NCBI RefSeq assembly: GCF_016724845.1
Contig: NZ_CP068082.1
Span: 496,001-560,000 of the forward strand
Length of the DNA: 64,000 nucleotides
Direction of reading: 5' to 3'
DNA from: Sphingobacterium spiritivorum
GTDB taxonomy: Bacteria; Bacteroidota; Bacteroidia; Sphingobacteriales; Sphingobacteriaceae
Shown: positions 60,150-64,000 of the stretch, piece by piece
Layout of the letters: every line of letters starts with the position of its first letter
Numbering within the stretch: position 1 is the first letter of the stretch
The notes under the pieces: generated by a model
What the model was told of the DNA's origin: nothing
The model's database searches: none
What the model saw: the letters and a program-made list of their open reading frames with translations, nothing else
Position numbers and translations under genes: made by a program

Positions 60150-63100
60150 ATGAGGAACTTTTTTACTTATTTCTTACTGGTATTTAGTTTAGCTCTGTCC
60201 ACACCCCTGTTTGGACAGCAAATATCAATAAGCGGAACCGTCAAAGACAGCGGGACAGGAATCGGAATTGCGGGGGTGACAATTGCGATCAAAGGGGGAA
60301 CGACCGCTGTTCAGAGTAATGACGAAGGTCTCTTCACCATTCAGGCAAAACCTACGGATGTCCTTCAGTTACGGTACATCGGTTATGTCACGCAGGATGT
60401 CCCGGTAAACAATCAGACAACTCTTAATATCGCTCTCGTTTCCGATAGCGAAGCTTTGGAAGAGGTCGTAGTTATTGGTTACGGTACAGCAGCTAAACGT
60501 GATCTGACAGGTTCGATAGCGTCCGTTAGCGGAAAAGATGTTGCAGACAAGCCTTCACCTAATCCGATTTCTTCTATTCAGGGAAAAGTAGCCGGTGTTC
60601 AAATCACCAACAGCGGTGAACCCGGAGGAGCGCCAAACGTAAAAATAAGAGGTACAAACTCGATCAACGGTGCCTCCCCTCTTTATGTAGTAGATGGAAT
60701 CCTGAATGATAATATTAATTTCTTAAACCCATCGGATATCGAATCCATGGAAATCTTAAAAGATCCTTCTTCTTTAGCGATCTTCGGGGTACGTGGTGCC
60801 AACGGGGTAATTATTATCTCCACCAAATCCGCAAAACAAGGTGATCTTAATTTCAACTTCAACTCTACATTAGGTTTTAAAGATGTCAATCACCGTATGA
60901 AAATGACGGATGCAGAAGGATTTAAAACCCTGTATAATGAGCAGCTTAAAAATGAAGGCGCAACACCTTTCGACTATACCAACTGGAATGCAAATACAGA
61001 TTGGCAGGATCAGATCTTCCAGAGAGGTATCCTGAACTACAACAACCTGAGTGTAAGTGGCGCTACAGACAAAAATAAGTTTTATATGGGTCTGGGTTAT
61101 ACCACCGAAGAGGGTGTAGTCAAACATGAGGAATACAAAAAACTAACGTTGAACATCAACGATGAGCTGAAAATTACCGACAATTTTAAAGTAGGAATGA
61201 ACTTCAGCGGTTATAAAGCAAGCTTACCACAGATTCAGAGTGGCCTTATCAATACAGCGATTATCGCATCTCCGGTAACTCCTATTTTTAATGATGAATA
61301 CGGTCTTTATCATAATACACCTCCTTTCCAGACACCACAGATCTACTCACCGATGGTAGGCCTGGAACTGAGAAAGAATACACGTATCAGTGATGAATAC
61401 AGAGCGGTTGGAAGTGTATTTGCAGAACTTACTTTCCTTGAACATTTCACAGCCAAAGCCTCTTTCCTGTATGATTATGGTTTTAACGGAATCAGAAGCT
61501 ATACACCTATTGTGAATGTATATGATCCTAATATACAAGGTACGGATAAGACAAGTACACTTGTACGTACCACCAGCGTATCACAAGAACAGAATACTTA
61601 CAAAAAAGCACAGAGTGACTGGCTCCTGACTTACAAAAACAATTGGGGAGACCACAGTCTGACCGCTACTGCCGGATTTACAACGTACTACAGAGGATAT
61701 GAAGGCATCATCACCAATGTAGGTCAGGGCAGCGGAGATCCTATCCCTAATGATCCGCGCTTCTTCTACACTACAATGGGTGATCAGACAACCAGATCTA
61801 TTGGCGGATCACAATGGGAACGTGCTACATTATCTTATTTGGTAAGGGGTCTATACAACTATAAAGGCAAATACTTATTGAACGGATCCTTCAGAAGAGA
61901 TGGTTCTTCGGCATTCCTTGGATCTAACAGATGGCAAAATTCAGGTGCTATCGGTGCAGGATGGGTTGTATCTGAAGAATCATTTATGCAAGAACAGCAA
62001 CTCTTTGATAACTTAAAAATCAAAGGTTCATGGGGTGTATTAGGAAATGAAAACACAGGAGACGGCTACCGATATCCGGTATATCCGACACTGGTTTCAG
62101 GTAGTTCAACTTCATTTGGAGACAATATCTATCCGGCATTATCTCCGGCGTATTCCCCGGATCCTAACTTACGCTGGGAATCCGTACATTCGTGGGAAGC
62201 AGGTTTTGAAGCCAAGATGCTGAAAAACAGATTGAGCCTGGAAGCCGTTTATTACGACAAGAAAACTAAAGATATATTGGTAGAAGTACCGGGAGTAAAT
62301 GGTTTCTTACCTATTCTAAGAAATGCCGGAGAAATTCAGAACAAAGGATTTGAGTTTTCTGCAGGATGGAACCAACAGCTTACTGAAGATCTGAAACTGG
62401 GTGTAAACGCAAACTTGACTACACTCAAAAACAAGGTTCTTAATCTTGTAAATGATGATTTCGCTATACTTGCAGGTAATGGTGTATCACGCACTATGTC
62501 CGGACAACCAGTAGGATATTTTTACGGTTTGAGAACTGATGGAGTATACCAGAATCAGGCTGAAGTAGATGCAGGACCAAAATCAGGTTTAGGTGCTGCT
62601 TTCAAACCCGGAGATATCAAATATGTAGATATCAACAACGATGGAACGATCAACACACAGGACAGAACCATTATCGGAAATCCTACTCCTGACTTTATCT
62701 ATGGTTTCTCTGTAAATCTGAGCTATAAGAATTTTGATTTCGGAACCGAATTTATGGGGGTATCCGGAAACGAACTGATTCGTACCTGGAACAGAAACCA
62801 ATACTCCACATTCAATTTTCTGGAAGACAGACTGGGAAGATGGACAGGCGAAGGAACATCTAACTTCGAGCCAATCATGGATTCCAAAAGAACAAACAAC
62901 AGAGAATTCTCTTCTTACTTTATCGAAGATGGCAGTTTCTTCCGTGTTCGTAATATCCAGTTAGGATACAACTTCAAAAGAGAAGCGCTGGAAAAAATAA
63001 AACTTAAGTCATTAAGATTATTCCTGAATGCACAGAATCCATTCACCTTCTCCAAAAACACAGGATATACACCTGAAATCGGAGGAAGTGCAATTGCTGT

Positions 63101-63167
63101 GGGTGTAGACAACGGAACATATCCAATCCCGGCAATCTATACAGTAGGTGTGAATGTTAATTTTTAA
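60150..63167 (+). CDS. SusC-family TonB-linked outer-membrane transporter
   Basis: 1,005 residues. Signal peptide ending TPLFGQ, a carboxypeptidase-regulatory-like domain (about 24-105, ISGTVKDSGTGIGIAGV), the TonB-box segment EALEEVVVIGYGTA, plug (about 115-230, with VRGANGVIIISTK), and a C-terminal beta-barrel ending in Phe. It imports a glycan or other oligomer across the outer membrane with its SusD partner just downstream. Ligand not predictable. The regulator upstream is the likely sensor. Confidence 0.95.
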   Translation: MRNFFTYFLLVFSLALSTPLFGQQISISGTVKDSGTGIGIAGVTIAIKGGTTAVQSNDEGLFTIQAKPTDVLQLRYIGYVTQDVPVNNQTTLNIALVSDSEALEEVVVIGYGTAAKRDLTGSIASVSGKDVADKPSPNPISSIQGKVAGVQITNSGEPGGAPNVKIRGTNSINGASPLYVVDGILNDNINFLNPSDIESMEILKDPSSLAIFGVRGANGVIIISTKSAKQGDLNFNFNSTLGFKDVNHRMKMTDAEGFKTLYNEQLKNEGATPFDYTNWNANTDWQDQIFQRGILNYNNLSVSGATDKNKFYMGLGYTTEEGVVKHEEYKKLTLNINDELKITDNFKVGMNFSGYKASLPQIQSGLINTAIIASPVTPIFNDEYGLYHNTPPFQTPQIYSPMVGLELRKNTRISDEYRAVGSVFAELTFLEHFTAKASFLYDYGFNGIRSYTPIVNVYDPNIQGTDKTSTLVRTTSVSQEQNTYKKAQSDWLLTYKNNWGDHSLTATAGFTTYYRGYEGIITNVGQGSGDPIPNDPRFFYTTMGDQTTRSIGGSQWERATLSYLVRGLYNYKGKYLLNGSFRRDGSSAFLGSNRWQNSGAIGAGWVVSEESFMQEQQLFDNLKIKGSWGVLGNENTGDGYRYPVYPTLVSGSSTSFGDNIYPALSPAYSPDPNLRWESVHSWEAGFEAKMLKNRLSLEAVYYDKKTKDILVEVPGVNGFLPILRNAGEIQNKGFEFSAGWNQQLTEDLKLGVNANLTTLKNKVLNLVNDDFAILAGNGVSRTMSGQPVGYFYGLRTDGVYQNQAEVDAGPKSGLGAAFKPGDIKYVDINNDGTINTQDRTIIGNPTPDFIYGFSVNLSYKNFDFGTEFMGVSGNELIRTWNRNQYSTFNFLEDRLGRWTGEGTSNFEPIMDSKRTNNREFSSYFIEDGSFFRVRNIQLGYNFKREALEKIKLKSLRLFLNAQNPFTFSKNTGYTPEIGGSAIAVGVDNGTYPIPAIYTVGVNVNF

Positions 63168-63180
63168 AAATCAGAAAGTG

Positions 63181-64000
63181 ATGAAAACAAATATTTCAAC
63201 ATATATATCGGCAACTCTTCTGGCACTTTTGGTGCTGAGCAGTTGTTCCAAAGATTTCTTGGATCGTAAGCCGTTAGGACAATTGACAGAAGAAGATTTA
63301 CCTGCAGGTTCATTAGAAGGTCAGGTATTGGCTATCTATGCCGGATTAAGAAGCGAAGGTACAAGCGGCCTTCCTTATGTAGGCGTACACAATATGCGAT
63401 CGGATGATGCCGAAATCGGATCAAGTGTAGGTGATGAAGCAGGATCGGCTCCCAATACTGATGATTTTCAATATACCACCAACTTTTGGTTGTGGGGTAA
63501 CTACTGGACAGACCATTATAAGCTGATCGCATTGACGAATACAGCAATAGAGACAGCGGACTCATTGGGCAATCAGAGTCCGGAAGTAGCCAGAGGATTA
63601 GCAGAAGCAAAATTTTTTAGAGCATGGGCTTACTTCAATTTAGTACGTGCATTTGGTGAAGTACCAAAAATTGATTTTCGCGTTCGTGATCAGAAAGAAA
63701 GTATCCTTCCTAAGTCCCCTATTGCGGATATCTATGCTTTAATAGATGCCGATCTGGAATATGCAACACAGCACCTCCCTCTGAACTGGGAATCGAGATT
63801 TATAGGCCGTATCACACAAGGAGCAGCATTTGCCGTACAGGCCAAAACATTCCTGGCCAGACAACAGTATAGCAAAGCTCTTGCAGCGAGCCGTATGGTC
63901 ATCAACTCAGGACAGTATAATCTGGGGGTAGCTTACAATCAGATCTTTAGAGAAAGTTCTGAAAACAGCAAGGAATCCGTATTTGAAATACAAGCATACT
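63181..64000 (+). CDS. SusD/RagB-family lipoprotein (cut by window end)
   Basis: The open frame from ATG 63181 to the window end gives about 273 residues. Lipobox VLSSC (Cys at about 22), followed by SKDFLDRKPLGQLTEEDL, a typical SusD start, and helical TPR-like segments, including ARGLAEAKFFRAWAYFNLVRAFGEVP. It captures the ligand at the cell surface for SusC. The gene starts 13 bases after susC, so they share one operon. The C-terminal part is missing only because the window stops. Confidence 0.93.
   Translation, partial: MKTNISTYISATLLALLVLSSCSKDFLDRKPLGQLTEEDLPAGSLEGQVLAIYAGLRSEGTSGLPYVGVHNMRSDDAEIGSSVGDEAGSAPNTDDFQYTTNFWLWGNYWTDHYKLIALTNTAIETADSLGNQSPEVARGLAEAKFFRAWAYFNLVRAFGEVPKIDFRVRDQKESILPKSPIADIYALIDADLEYATQHLPLNWESRFIGRITQGAAFAVQAKTFLARQQYSKALAASRMVINSGQYNLGVAYNQIFRESSENSKESVFEIQAY

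Overview
The window looks like part of a Bacteroidota chromosome, most likely a Sphingobacteriaceae member (Sphingobacterium-like). This is inferred from moderate, somewhat AT-rich composition, SusC/SusD and FecR/sigma systems, a type IX secretion (T9SS) adhesin paired with a PorP/SprF protein, many lipoproteins, A-rich leaders instead of Shine-Dalgarno sites, and several -7 boxes of the TAnnTTTG type. No rRNA, tRNA, CRISPR array, phage or intact insertion sequence was seen.

Layout. 1-2115: a signal-peptide gene cut by the window edge, then a truncated haemoglobin divergent from a cupin and an NsrR-like Rrf2 regulator. 2259-3608: an S41 protease lipoprotein. 3702-11655 (minus strand): a complete ECF sigma / FecR anti-sigma / TonB receptor locus with two lipoproteins and a small helical protein, but no SusD. 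12048-26790: mostly housekeeping and metabolic genes: a HEPN-like orphan, a nucleoside-type MFS transporter, a TPR/propeller/OmpA protein, a GLPGLI-like/WG-repeat protein, two Gfo/Idh/MocA oxidoreductases, a DUF819 transporter, an RhlE helicase with a non-ATG start, and a divergent HxlR/NmrA pair with a palindromic operator candidate. 26851-27072: the orphan C-terminus of a Crp-type regulator.

27855-38808 is the most striking region. A ~3,314-residue surface protein is built from a beta-helix head, three ~1.94-kb super-modules (Ig-like, MBG, BspA-type 25-residue repeats), a run of MBG domains and a T9SS type B sorting domain. It is followed directly by its likely PorP/SprF partner. Each of the three BspA arrays contains exactly nine 75-bp units.

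39038-56741: a frameshifted hemG; small stress and metabolic genes (SRPBCC, a sigma / membrane-protein pair, a thioesterase, DUF2085, Hsp20 with a twin palindrome upstream, FolB); a patch of three kinds of palindromic repeat; a 3-keto-disaccharide hydrolase; peptidases of families S9 and M28; a polysaccharide deacetylase; asnB; and a Crp / SnoaL / four-VOC-gene cluster. 56883-64000: a propeller-Y_Y_Y-HTH regulator upstream of a SusC/SusD pair, with susD running off the window.

Functions come from recognising motifs and domain order by eye; no database search was run.
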